A stretch of 64,000 nt of DNA from Mayfieldus sp963740555 (GTDB taxonomy: Bacteria > Actinomycetota > Thermoleophilia > Solirubrobacterales > 70-9), in contig CAVUES010000012.1 of the NCBI GenBank assembly GCA_963740555.1, positions 124,001 through 188,000 of the forward strand. The letters run 5' to 3'. Shown here piece after piece: positions 51,040 to 59,464 of the stretch (position 1 is the stretch's first letter; each line of letters begins with the position of its first letter). Both the position numbers and the translations under genes were made by a program. Under the pieces are notes generated by a model. It saw only the letters and a program-made list of their open reading frames with translations. It was not told the origin of the DNA and did no database searches.

Positions 51040-51444
51040 ATGTTCGATCGAATAGACCACGTTGGAGTAGCCGTCGACGACCTTGATGACGCGATCTCCC
51101 TCTACGAGAAGACCTTTCAGATGCACCTGGCGCACCGCGAGACGGTCGAGTCGCAGGGCGTCGAGGCGGTGCTGCTCGACGTCGGCGACGGGCACGTGGA
51201 GCTGTTGCGCCCGCTCGCGCCCGACACCGCGGTTGGCAAGTTCATCGAGAAGCGTGGGCCCGGCCTTCACCACGTCGCCTACGCCGTGGGCGACATCGAC
51301 GCGACTCTTGCTTCGCTCAGCGAGGCAGGGGTCGAGCTGATCGACTCCGAGGCACGGGTCGGGATCCGCGGCAGCCGCGTCGCCTTCGTCCACCCGCGCT
51401 CGACCGGCAGCGTGCTGACAGAGATCGTGGAGGCCGCCCACTGA
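51040..51444 (+). CDS. Methylmalonyl-CoA epimerase
   Basis: Interconverts the two stereoisomers of methylmalonyl-CoA in propionyl-CoA metabolism. 134 residues of the VOC fold with two beta-alpha-beta-beta-beta modules: MFDRIDHVGVAVDDLDDAIS (metal His7), VEAVLLDVGDGHVELLRPL (Glu), RGPGLHHVAYAVGDI (His) and VLTEIVEA (last Glu). No mutase or carboxylase genes are adjacent. The stop shares one base with the next ATG. Confidence 0.93.
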   Translation: MFDRIDHVGVAVDDLDDAISLYEKTFQMHLAHRETVESQGVEAVLLDVGDGHVELLRPLAPDTAVGKFIEKRGPGLHHVAYAVGDIDATLASLSEAGVELIDSEARVGIRGSRVAFVHPRSTGSVLTEIVEAAH

Positions 51445-51665
51445 TGGCCGCCCTGCGCGTCGACATCGGCTTCATCGGCGGCCAGGTGCTGAGCGTGCGG
51501 ATGGAGGAGGGCTCGCTGAAGAGGCTGCGCAAGGGGCTGGACGGCAACTCGGGCTGGCACGACCTCGAGACGGAGGATGGCGACGTGGCTCTCGACCTGG
51601 CAAAGGTGGCCTACGTGAAGCTCGACTCCGGCGAGCACAAGGTCGGCTTCATCACCGAGTCCTGA
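51444..51665 (+). CDS. Small conserved protein of unknown function
   Basis: 73-residue soluble protein (ALRVDIGFIGGQVLSVRMEE through VAYVKLDSGEHKVGFITES). It looks like a small beta barrel or sheet protein, and I recognise no family. Start and stop share single bases with both neighbours (TGATG at each end), so it is translationally coupled between the epimerase and methyltransferase genes. This supports it being real. Confidence 0.75.
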   Translation: MAALRVDIGFIGGQVLSVRMEEGSLKRLRKGLDGNSGWHDLETEDGDVALDLAKVAYVKLDSGEHKVGFITES

Positions 51666-52309
51666 TGCGGGCGCGGAACCTCTTCCTGCTGGCCGGCCTG
51701 GGAACCGTTGCGGGAGCTCTCTGGTGGCGCAAGAACCCCTCCGCTTGTCCTTACGGCCAGAAGTTCTGGGTCGAGGCGCCGCATCCGGGTATCACCCGCA
51801 ATCGACTGCGACAGGTGCTGGCGCCGCAACCCGGCGAGCGGATTCTCGAGATCGGCCCCGGCACCGGCTACTACACCCTTGACATGGCCGACTGGGTCGG
51901 TCCCAAGGGAACCGTTGAGATCTTCGACATCCAGCGGGAGTTCCTCGACCACACGATGGGGCGCGCGAGCGAACGCGAGCTCGCCAACGTCGTCGCCACC
52001 CAGGGCGACGCGACCGACCTTCCGTTCGAGGACGACTCGATCGACGCCGTCGTCCTGGCCGCGGTGCTGGGCGAGATCCCCGACCGCGCCGCGGCGCTGG
52101 GCGAGATCGAGCGCGTCCTGCGCCCCGGAGGGCGGCTGGTCGTCGGCGAGCTGTTCGGCGACCCGCACTTCACGACCTTTAGCTCGCTCCAGGACCAATG
52201 CGGGGACGCCGCGCTGCGCCTCGAGGAGCGCTCGGGCAATTGGTTCGCGTACTTCGCCCGCTTCGCCGCCGGCCGGCCGCAAGCGGAAGCGCCCGCCACG
52301 GCGGGCTAA
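51665..52309 (+). CDS. Class I SAM-dependent methyltransferase
   Basis: 214 residues. A short N-terminal hydrophobic stretch (about 3-18, LFLLAGLGTVAGALW) is followed by a Rossmann methyltransferase: motif I ILEIGPGTGYYTL, motif II VEIFDIQ, post-motifs DATDLPFEDDSID and LRPGGRLVVGELF. Substrate not evident. The N-terminal segment may anchor it to the membrane. Its stop overlaps the convergent BtrH_N gene's end by 4 bp. Confidence 0.9.
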   Translation: MRARNLFLLAGLGTVAGALWWRKNPSACPYGQKFWVEAPHPGITRNRLRQVLAPQPGERILEIGPGTGYYTLDMADWVGPKGTVEIFDIQREFLDHTMGRASERELANVVATQGDATDLPFEDDSIDAVVLAAVLGEIPDRAAALGEIERVLRPGGRLVVGELFGDPHFTTFSSLQDQCGDAALRLEERSGNWFAYFARFAAGRPQAEAPATAG

Positions 52310-53304
52310 CCAGCCTCGGCGAGGCGGCTCCAGAGCGCTTCTTCGCTGACCAGCACCTTTTCGCTCAGCTCGCCGATCGTGCTCCACGTCTTCGTGTCGG
52401 GCTCGTCCTGCTCGCTGGCCTCGCGGAAGGCGGCCGCCAGCGCGGTCCAGTTGGCCGCCGCATCGCCGGCCCGGCTGGCCCCCTCCTCATTGCCGGCCTC
52501 TTCGAGAAAACGTGAATACATGAGCCGGAAGTTGCCGCCGCCCGTGCCCCGCCGCTCGATCACCTGGTAGCCGAAGCGGGCGCACCATTGCCAGTCCTTT
52601 GCCTCCCTGGACCAGCCCTCGGTTTCGGCGGCGAACCGGCGCAGTGCCGGCAGGCCGGCGAAGTTGCCGAAGCTCGGCTCGATCATCTCCTTCGCCGCTC
52701 GCTCGATCGCCGCCGGCGCCGCGTGGCGGAGCCGCTCGGCGTCGATCCCGTCGGGCACCGTGAACATGTGGCCTTTGAGCGGGAAGGCGGGGTGATTGCC
52801 GTGGCGGGCCTCGCGCAGGCTCTCGATCTTGCAGGCCTGGAGCTCCTCGAAGCCGGTGTCGGAGAGGTAGACGAAGTCGTCGTCGTATCCGGCGAGCACG
52901 ACGGCGTGGCCGGGGAAGTGGGCCGACTTGCCGTAGTGGTCGAGGTAGTAGAGGTCGGTGAGCAGAAGCGCCGGGCGTCCGGCGTCGACGCTGGCGCGGG
53001 CCGCGTCCCAGGCGGCATCGGGATCGTCGTAGGTGTCGAGCCTCATCGGCGTGCCGGTCAGCTCGAGGAAGCTCTGCTCGAGCTGCGCGGTGCGGCCGTT
53101 GAACCAGCGCGTCGGCGAGGCCTCCTCCAGCGCCAGGTAGTAGAAGCAGGCGCCGGCGCCGAGCCCGAACGCCATTTCCTCGCTCAGCTTGACGCCGTGG
53201 AAGCCGAGCAGGTTGCGCAACGCGGTCGAGCCGCAGTGATGGCCCGGCAGATGCCGGTAGCCGGGGACCATGTGGCGCTCGGTCGATACCTCCATGAGGT
53301 TCAT
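52306..53304 (-). CDS. BtrH_N / DUF4872 protein
   Basis: 332 residues from the ATG at 53304. The N-terminal half (about 10-140) matches the BtrH N-terminal domain: a cysteine-peptidase-like fold with GHHCGSTALRNLLGF (putative nucleophile Cys), then GRPALLLTDLYYLDHY and HFPGHAVVLAGYDDD (putative active-site His). The C-terminal half (about 150-330) is the DUF4872 type with the MFTVPDG segment. BtrH transfers an acyl group from a carrier protein in butirosin synthesis. No carrier protein or other biosynthetic gene is here, so the role is unknown. Confidence 0.82.
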   Translation of the reverse strand: MNLMEVSTERHMVPGYRHLPGHHCGSTALRNLLGFHGVKLSEEMAFGLGAGACFYYLALEEASPTRWFNGRTAQLEQSFLELTGTPMRLDTYDDPDAAWDAARASVDAGRPALLLTDLYYLDHYGKSAHFPGHAVVLAGYDDDFVYLSDTGFEELQACKIESLREARHGNHPAFPLKGHMFTVPDGIDAERLRHAAPAAIERAAKEMIEPSFGNFAGLPALRRFAAETEGWSREAKDWQWCARFGYQVIERRGTGGGNFRLMYSRFLEEAGNEEGASRAGDAAANWTALAAAFREASEQDEPDTKTWSTIGELSEKVLVSEEALWSRLAEAG

Positions 53305-53338
53305 TGTGAGGGAGGGCCGCGATCGGCGGCCGGACACC

Positions 53339-54989
53339 TCAGTGCCTGAAGCGGTTCAGAAGGCCGAACAGGCCCGGGAAGCGGCACCACGAGTTCGATG
53401 GAACGCCGAAGCAGGGGAAGTGCATCGTGCGCTGGCGCGGCAGGGGCAGCATCTTCACGTTGGTCGGGCGCGGGTAGTCCATCCCCGGCGTCGGGGGACA
53501 GGGCCCGAAGGCCTGCGTGGCGCAGATCACCTGGGCGGTGAGCGGGTCCGCGAGGCTGGCCCCCTGGTTGGGCACGCCGCATTGTGCGTGGGTGACCTGG
53601 AGTACCCCCGGCGCGCTGGTCACCGTGCCGCCGAAGAGTCGGAAGTTCCCGTGCCAGCAGTTGCCGGGGTTCTCCGGGTCGGAGATCTCGCCCAGGTCGC
53701 CGTTGGTCGGGTTGCCGAAGAACCCGTTGCCGGCCATCGCGTTGTTGGAGACCTCGTTGCCCCAGTCGTCGTAGTAGCAGGGGACGACGTAGTTGAGCGT
53801 GCCGCCCTGGCAGTGGGAGGGCGTGTCGAGCGGGTCGGACGTCGCGTCCGGGAACGGGGCGAGCAGGATCCCCCAGGAGCCGTTGTGGGTGATCAGGTTC
53901 TGGGTCACCGTGTCGAAGCGCCCGCCGGAGATCACGATCCCACCGCCTGGCGGGCCCAGCGAGGCGCTGCCGGCGCTGGGGACATTGGGGTTGTTGTTGT
54001 CGTGCACCCAGTTGTGACGGAAGACGGTGCACGATCTCGTCGTGCTGCCCGGGCAGAGCCCGACCTGCGGGGAGGGCGCGTCATCATTGTTCTGCGAGTT
54101 GGTGACGATCCCCGTGTTGTTGCGGTCCCACTCGGAGTTCTCGATCACCAGATGGCCGCCGGAGTTGGTGCCCGAGTAGCCAAGCGCACTGCCTTCGGCA
54201 TGCGCGTGGTCGATCACCTGGTTGCAGTCGGGGCAGGCGCCGATGTAGTAGCTGGCATCGTTCATGTTGCTGGCGTAGGTCTGGTCGAAGATCCCCGGCC
54301 CCTTGGAGTTCGAGGAGAAGAGCCCGTAGCTGCCCGCCGGCGCGTCGGAGCCGCCGTAGAAGGTCGAGGTCGTCGAGAGCCAGCGCGCGGCGAAGGAGCC
54401 CATGCCGATCTGGCCGCTGCCGTCGCCGCCGTTGAACCAGATCTGGTTGCCGCCGCCTCCCGGAGCCGTCGAGGAAGTTGCAGACAGTGAGGTTCTCCAC
54501 CGTGACGCCGCTGGCCTTGTAGACCTCGACGCCGTTACGGCCCAGCGGGGTCCCGTCAGGGCCGATCGGTCCGAAGTCCTGGTCCTTGGCCGCGGATGAG
54601 CACTTCGGCGAGCCCGGCTTGGTGCCATCGACGACGACGCCGTTTCGGTCCAGGCCGCGAAGGTGGATGTTCGGGGTCGTGATCCACACCCCGGCCCAGG
54701 CCGTGTGGCCGGGCGGTTTCTGGGTCGTATAGTCGCCGCGCTCGTGGTAGTCGCCCGGCGCGATCAGGATCCAGTCGCCCGGATGGGCGGCGTCGACGGC
54801 GGACTGGATCGTGTGGAACGGGGCCGAGTTGTGGTGGTCGAACCAGCCGATCGGGCCGTGCGACTGGGCGACCAGCAGCACGCGTGCGGCCGCCGGAGAG
54901 GCCGCGGCCAGGAACAGGGCAGCGGCTGCGAGCAGAACCGAACCGATCCGCCGGCGGAGCGTCCTTGCTTTGCGGTCAATCGCTGGCAC
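53339..54989 (-). pseudogene. Secreted right-handed beta-helix protein, one frame break
   Basis: Exported protein of about 550 residues. The first part (ATG at 54989) has a signal peptide (to about residue 35) and PFHTIQSAVDAAHPGDWILI, the usual start of a pectate-lyase-like beta helix, through VTVENLTVCNFLDG. From about 54465 the continuation GGGGNQIWFNGGDGSGQIG lies in another frame and runs through many Asn-rich helix rungs (VIENSEWDRNNTGIVTNSQN, FDTVTQNLITHNGSWGILL) to 53339. One extra base in a G/C-rich run (54457-54468) explains the break. It probably binds or cleaves polysaccharide outside the cell. Confidence 0.82.
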
Positions 54990-55036
54990 TGTTTACGCCA
55001 ATCCCCCCTTAGCAACCGTAATCCCTACCACAGGGA

Positions 55037-55064
55037 GGCGGGGCGCGCAATACCGCGCCCCGCC
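55037..55064. other. Perfect GC-rich hairpin between divergent genes
   Basis: An 11-bp perfect inverted repeat (55037-55047 with 55054-55064) and a 6-nt loop (CAATAC), in the 182-bp gap between the divergent beta-helix and PAP2 genes. It lies 48 bp from the beta-helix start. As it is upstream of both genes, it is more likely a leader hairpin or operator than a terminator. Confidence 0.5.
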
Positions 55065-55171
55065 GCGGCGGTGCATATTGGGTATCCGGTCCTTACTGCC
55101 TATTCTGGCCCGCCGGGAGCGCCAGGCCCAGACAGAGAGCATCATGCCGGGCCGATCGCGAACCGATTCCT

Positions 55172-55699
55172 ATGCCGAACCCCGATCTCGCACTTCTGCG
55201 CTTCATGCGCACCCGCGGGCACCCGCCCGCCGTCGAGGGCGCTGCCAAGGCGATCGCCCGCAGCGGCGAGTACGGCGCGATCTGGGCCGCGATCGGTCTC
55301 ACCGCCGCCGCCTTCGACCCGCCCCGTCGCCGCCGCTGGATGACCGCGGCGGCACTTGCGCCGAGCGCGATCGGGGTCAATTACGGCGTCAAGCTGATCA
55401 CACGGCGCCGGCGCCCAAAGCTCCAGGGGCTGCCGCCGCTAGGGGGCGCCCCCAGCTCTCTCTCGATGCCGTCCGCGCACTCGACCGCCGCATTCGCCTC
55501 GGCGACCGCGATGTCGCGGATCGCGCCGCGGCGCGGCCGGATCCTCTACGTGGGGGCGACGGCGATGGCGCTCACCCGTCCCTACCTCGGGATGCACTAC
55601 CCGAGCGACATCGTCGTCGGCGCGGCTCTCGGGGTGGCGCTCGGCCGCCTCGTGCCCGGGCTCGACGACGATCCCGGCCGGGAGGGCGGTCGCAGTTGA
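55172..55699 (+). CDS. PAP2-family phosphatase
   Basis: 175-residue membrane phosphatase (phosphatidic acid phosphatase 2 superfamily). The three active-site motifs are visible: KLITRRRRP (KxxxxxxRP), MPSAHSTAAF (PSGH-like, with the catalytic His) and TRPYLGMHYPSD (RxxxxxHxxxD). About four TM helices. It probably dephosphorylates a lipid (phosphatidate or undecaprenyl-diphosphate). The stop shares one base with the ychF start. Confidence 0.9.
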   Translation: MPNPDLALLRFMRTRGHPPAVEGAAKAIARSGEYGAIWAAIGLTAAAFDPPRRRRWMTAAALAPSAIGVNYGVKLITRRRRPKLQGLPPLGGAPSSLSMPSAHSTAAFASATAMSRIAPRRGRILYVGATAMALTRPYLGMHYPSDIVVGAALGVALGRLVPGLDDDPGREGGRS

Positions 55700-56772
55700 T
55701 GAAGGTCGGCATCGTCGGGATGCCAAACGCCGGCAAGTCGACCCTCTTCAACGCTCTCACGCAGGCTGGCGCCCAGACCGGCGAGTACCCGTTCACGACC
55801 GTGGAGCCGAACGTCGCGATCGCCGCGGTTCCAGATCCACGCCTCGACCAGATCGCTGCGACCCTCGGCAGCTCCGAGACGGTCCCAGAGACGATCGAGT
55901 TCGACGACATCGCCGGGCTCGTTCGCGGCGCTTCGGAGGGGGAGGGGCTCGGGAATCAGTTTCTGGCGGCGATCCGCGAGACCGATGCGATCTGCCACGT
56001 CGTCCGCTGTCACGCCGACACCCGCGTGCCGCACCCCGACGGGCGCGTGGACCCGCTCGCCGACGCCGAGACGATCGAGACCGAGTTGCTTCTGGCCGAC
56101 CTCGAGCAAACCGAGCGCCGCCTCGAGCGTGTCGTCAAGCAGGCGCGCTCCGGCGAGCTGGAGGCGATCGCCGAGCATAAGTGGCTGGGCCAGGTGCGTG
56201 AGGCGCTCGCTGAGGGGAGGCCGGCCCGCTCGGTCCCGGTACCCGAAGCGGCTGCGGACGGCCCCCGCAAGCTCGCGGCCCTGACCTCCAAGCCGGTCCT
56301 CTACGTCGCCAACGTGGACGAAGGCGAGGCGGCGGTCCCCGACGCCCTGGCCGCGCACGCGGCCGGCGCCGGCGCTACCGCGGTCGCGATCAGCGCCCGC
56401 ATCGAATGCGAGCTGGCGGAGCTCGAGGGCTCCGAGGCGGAGGAGATGCGGGACCAGCTCGGGATCGGCGAGCCGGGGCTTTCGCGAGTCGTGCGGGCCG
56501 CCTACGAGCTGCTCGGCCTGATCACCTTCTTCACCGCCGACCGCGGAAAGGAGGCGACCGCGCGCAGCCTGCGCAAGGGCAGTACCGTCCTCGACGCCGC
56601 CGCCAAGGTGCACACCGATTTCCAGCGCGACTTCGTCAAGGCCGAGGTGATCGCCTGGGACCGCCTCGTCGAGGCGGGCGGATACGCCGGGGCGCAGGAA
56701 CGGGGCCTGCTGCGGATCGAGGGCCGCGGCTACGCGGTCGCCGACGGCGACGTGGTGACGATCAAGACCTAG
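55699..56772 (+). CDS. ychF: Ribosome-binding ATPase YchF
   Basis: Obg-related P-loop ATPase of the OLA1/YchF family, 357 residues. G1 GMPNAGKST (7-15), G2/switch PFTTVEPN, G3 DDIAGLVRGASEGEGLGNQF, and NVDE in place of the GTP-specific NKxD, which explains the preference for ATP. Coiled-coil insert (about 125-190) and a C-terminal TGS domain (LITFFTADRGKEATARSLR, DFQRDFVKAEVIAWDRLV). ATG at 55699. Convergent with the amine oxidase gene, 11 bp apart. Confidence 0.97.
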   Translation: MKVGIVGMPNAGKSTLFNALTQAGAQTGEYPFTTVEPNVAIAAVPDPRLDQIAATLGSSETVPETIEFDDIAGLVRGASEGEGLGNQFLAAIRETDAICHVVRCHADTRVPHPDGRVDPLADAETIETELLLADLEQTERRLERVVKQARSGELEAIAEHKWLGQVREALAEGRPARSVPVPEAAADGPRKLAALTSKPVLYVANVDEGEAAVPDALAAHAAGAGATAVAISARIECELAELEGSEAEEMRDQLGIGEPGLSRVVRAAYELLGLITFFTADRGKEATARSLRKGSTVLDAAAKVHTDFQRDFVKAEVIAWDRLVEAGGYAGAQERGLLRIEGRGYAVADGDVVTIKT

Positions 56773-56783
56773 CCCGCAGGCGC

Positions 56784-58343
56784 CTAGGCGGTCGGGTGCT
56801 TGTGGTGGTGATGGTGGTGCCGGTGCCTGTGCTTCGGCGGCGGCAGCAGCGCGAGCACCTCGGACGCGGCGCGCTCACCTGAGCGCACGGCGCCGTCCAT
56901 GTAGCCGTTCCAGTAGGTCGAGGTCTCGGTGCCTGCCCAGTGGATGCGCCCGACCGGCTCACGCAGCGCTTTGCCGTAGGCGGTCAGGGCCCCGGGGGGC
57001 GTGAAGGCAACCGGGCATCCTCGGGTCCAGACCTCCTGCGTCCAGTCCTGCTCGAAGTAACGGGTCGGATGCAGAGCCTGGGAGCCGTAGTAGTTGTTGA
57101 AGCAGCCGAGGATCTCGCTCTGGCGCTCGGATGCGCTCTTGGTCCTGAAAGCGCGCGCGTCGTCGCCACCGACGAACCCGAAGAGGATGCCCGGCGTCCC
57201 GTTCGGGGGCGAGTTGTCGAAGGTGACGTAGGCCGGGCCGTTGATGCTCACCGTCTGACCGGTGAGGCCCGCGTCACGCCAGAACGGGCGGTCGTAGACG
57301 GCCTCGCACTTGATCAGCGTCCCCTGCGGGAAGCGCTGGGTGAGCTGGTCGCGATCCCCCGGCATCGCCGGGTGGTACTCGATGCGCCCGGCGAGGACAG
57401 GCGGGACGGCGACGATGACACGATGCGCCTTGGCCACGAGGCGGCGCGCGTGCACGGTCACGCCTCCGTGCGGTGACTGGACGATGCTGTGGACCGGGCG
57501 CTTCAGCATCACCCGTTTTCCGAGCTGCTGGGCGACCCGGATCGGAACCAGCTGCGAGCCGCCGATGAAACGGCTCTCCTGGGCGCCGCCTGGGGTGTCG
57601 AAGAGGCGCTCGATCGTTCCCGGGGTGGACTCGTTCCCGGCCGCGGCGATGTAGAAGAGCGTGAACAGAAGCGAGAACTCGCGTGGCTCGGCCCCCAGGG
57701 CCGCCTGGGTGAACACCGAGACAAGCTTCTTCAGCCGCGGGCTGATCACGTTCGCGTCGATGAATTCCTGAAAGTTCTGGCTGTCCCACTGGGCGGCGTT
57801 GGCCGCATTCCAGGGCTGGTCGATGGGAATCTGTGTTGCCATCTGGTCCAGGCGTTGGGTGAGCAGAATCAGCTCGGGGAGGATCGTGGGGTCCAGCGGC
57901 GCTGTCCCGGTGACGCTCTTGTCGCTGTAGGTGCTGCGCATCCCGTCCGCGTAGTAGACGTCGTCGCCGTCGTCGTAGGTCTTGAAGGTGCCGACTCCGA
58001 CCTCGGCCGCAAGCGCCGCGATGTGGTCTTGGGTGGGGCCGATGAACTCGCCCCCGACCTCGCTGATGACGCCGTTGCCCAGCTGCTCGTTGAGGATCCG
58101 GCCCCCGACCCGATTGCGGGCCTCGAGCACGAGGACCGAGCGCCCCGCCTTGTGTATCTGGTGCGCCGCGTTCAGCCCCGCCAACCCGGCTCCGACGACG
58201 ATCACGTCGGCGTGACGGTGCACGACGTGATGGCGATGCCGCCGGCGCCGCGCCAGCGCCGGATTGCTCTCCAGCACAAGGCCCGCCGCGCCCGCGGCGG
58301 CTCCGCCAAGCAGTTTCCTGCGCGTCAGCCCGCTCTCGTCCAT
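56784..58343 (-). CDS. Tat-exported flavin monoamine oxidase
   Basis: 519-residue FAD enzyme oxidising amines. A Tat signal (RRKLLGGAAAGAAGLVL, about 8-30) is followed by an Arg/His-rich stretch, the FAD dinucleotide motif VIVVGAGLAGLNAAHQIHKA, the VLEARNRVGGRI loop and the C-terminal HWAGTETSTYWNGYMDGAV FAD-binding segment. The C-terminus is strongly His-rich (a run of six His within the last 15 residues). This is natural here since the N-terminal mature part is His-rich too, and could bind metal. ATG at 58343. Divergent from the CrtC/AttH-like gene. Confidence 0.92.
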   Translation of the reverse strand: MDESGLTRRKLLGGAAAGAAGLVLESNPALARRRRHRHHVVHRHADVIVVGAGLAGLNAAHQIHKAGRSVLVLEARNRVGGRILNEQLGNGVISEVGGEFIGPTQDHIAALAAEVGVGTFKTYDDGDDVYYADGMRSTYSDKSVTGTAPLDPTILPELILLTQRLDQMATQIPIDQPWNAANAAQWDSQNFQEFIDANVISPRLKKLVSVFTQAALGAEPREFSLLFTLFYIAAAGNESTPGTIERLFDTPGGAQESRFIGGSQLVPIRVAQQLGKRVMLKRPVHSIVQSPHGGVTVHARRLVAKAHRVIVAVPPVLAGRIEYHPAMPGDRDQLTQRFPQGTLIKCEAVYDRPFWRDAGLTGQTVSINGPAYVTFDNSPPNGTPGILFGFVGGDDARAFRTKSASERQSEILGCFNNYYGSQALHPTRYFEQDWTQEVWTRGCPVAFTPPGALTAYGKALREPVGRIHWAGTETSTYWNGYMDGAVRSGERAASEVLALLPPPKHRHRHHHHHHKHPTA

Positions 58344-58372
58344 ACCCCGGGCCCGATGTTAGTTTGCCCGCG

Positions 58373-59359
58373 ATGGAACGACCCCGGTTCCCCGAGGTCG
58401 GCGAGCGAGCCGGCCACTACGAGAGCTTCTACATAAAGGCCTGCCGCCCGGGCGGCGGGCGGGGAATCTGGATCCGCCACACGGTCCACAAGCACCCCGG
58501 GCAGGACCCCAAGGGCTCGATTTGGTTCACGCTCTTCGACGCCGATTCGGCCGGGCCGCGCGCCACCAAGATCACCGTCCCCGCGGCCGAGCTCAGCTCT
58601 CCCGAGGGATCCTGGATCCGCATCGCCGACGCCGAGATCGGCCCCGGCCGGGCAAACGGGTCGATCCAGACCGACGTGCTGTCGGCGTCATGGGAACTTG
58701 CCTTCGAGGGGACTGCCGAGCCCTGCCGCTACCTGCCCTCGGACCGGCTCTACGACGCGCGCATCCCGCGCACCAAGTTCGAGGCGCCGTATCCCGACGC
58801 GCGCTTCGGCGGCACGATGCAGGTGGATGGCGAGAAGCTCGAGATCGCTGGCTGGCCGGGGATGATCGGCCACAACTGGGGAAGCGAGCACGCGGAGCGC
58901 TGGGTGTGGCTCGAGGGCACCGGCTTCGACGGCGACGGCGAGACCTACTTCGACGCCGGCGCCGCGCGGATCAAGCTGGGGCCGTTCAGCTCCCCCTGGA
59001 TCGCCGCCGGGATGCTGGTGCTCGACGGCGAGTCGCACCGGCTCGGCGGCTTGGGCCGCATCCGGGCCTCGAAGATCTCCGAGACCTCGACCACCTGCGA
59101 GTTCGTGCTGCCGGGCGAGGACCTCGAGGTGCGGGGCTGGATCGCCGCCCCGGCCAAGGACTTCGTCGGCTGGGTCTACGCGGACCCCAAGGGTCCCGAG
59201 CACAACGTCGTCAACTGCTCGATCGCCGACCTCGAGCTGATGATCGAGCGAAAGGGACAGTCTCCGCGCCGCCTCAGCCTCACCGGCGGAGGCGCCTACG
59301 AGTTCGGGATGCGCGAGACCGACCACGGCATCCCGATCCAGCCCTATCCGGACGGCTGA
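58373..59359 (+). CDS. CrtC/AttH-like lipocalin-fold protein
   Basis: 328 residues of beta-rich sequence, without a signal peptide. Segments such as IAGWPGMIGHNWGSEHAERW, VWLEGTGFDGDGETYFDAGA and the two-domain length fit the hydroxyneurosporene synthase (CrtC)/AttH superfamily, which also resembles tocopherol cyclase. Enzyme activity unknown. ATG at 58373; a TTG 9 bp upstream is possible. Its last codons (QPYPDG, stop) lie in a 29-bp sequence repeated at 60815-60843. There the same C-terminal residues are encoded again. Confidence 0.7.
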   Translation: MERPRFPEVGERAGHYESFYIKACRPGGGRGIWIRHTVHKHPGQDPKGSIWFTLFDADSAGPRATKITVPAAELSSPEGSWIRIADAEIGPGRANGSIQTDVLSASWELAFEGTAEPCRYLPSDRLYDARIPRTKFEAPYPDARFGGTMQVDGEKLEIAGWPGMIGHNWGSEHAERWVWLEGTGFDGDGETYFDAGAARIKLGPFSSPWIAAGMLVLDGESHRLGGLGRIRASKISETSTTCEFVLPGEDLEVRGWIAAPAKDFVGWVYADPKGPEHNVVNCSIADLELMIERKGQSPRRLSLTGGGAYEFGMRETDHGIPIQPYPDG

Positions 59360-59365
59360 CCGCCG
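59337..59365 (+). repeat. Left 29-bp direct repeat around the delta-60 gene
   Basis: 29 bases identical to 60815-60843 (1,478 bp away, same orientation), with weaker similarity (7 of 10) just outside on the left. On the plus strand it encodes QPYPDG and stop of the CrtC/AttH-like gene. On the minus strand it encodes GGQPSG and stop, the same tail as the SpoIID protein. It marks the left border of an inserted segment. Confidence 0.8.
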
Positions 59366-59464
59366 CCGGTTCCGGTCGGCTGACCGCCGCCGACCGAGCC
59401 TTTCGAGGATCCGACCTGTTGAGCAAACTGAGGGGCCGGTTGGCTCTAATGATGGGAGGGTCGG

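Noticed and set aside
58300..58343. Cloning-vector His-tag as source of the His-rich amine oxidase tail
   Set aside because: The tail is at the other end (56787-56830), uses varied His codons with Lys/Arg between, and the N-terminal mature region is His-rich as well. It looks natural.
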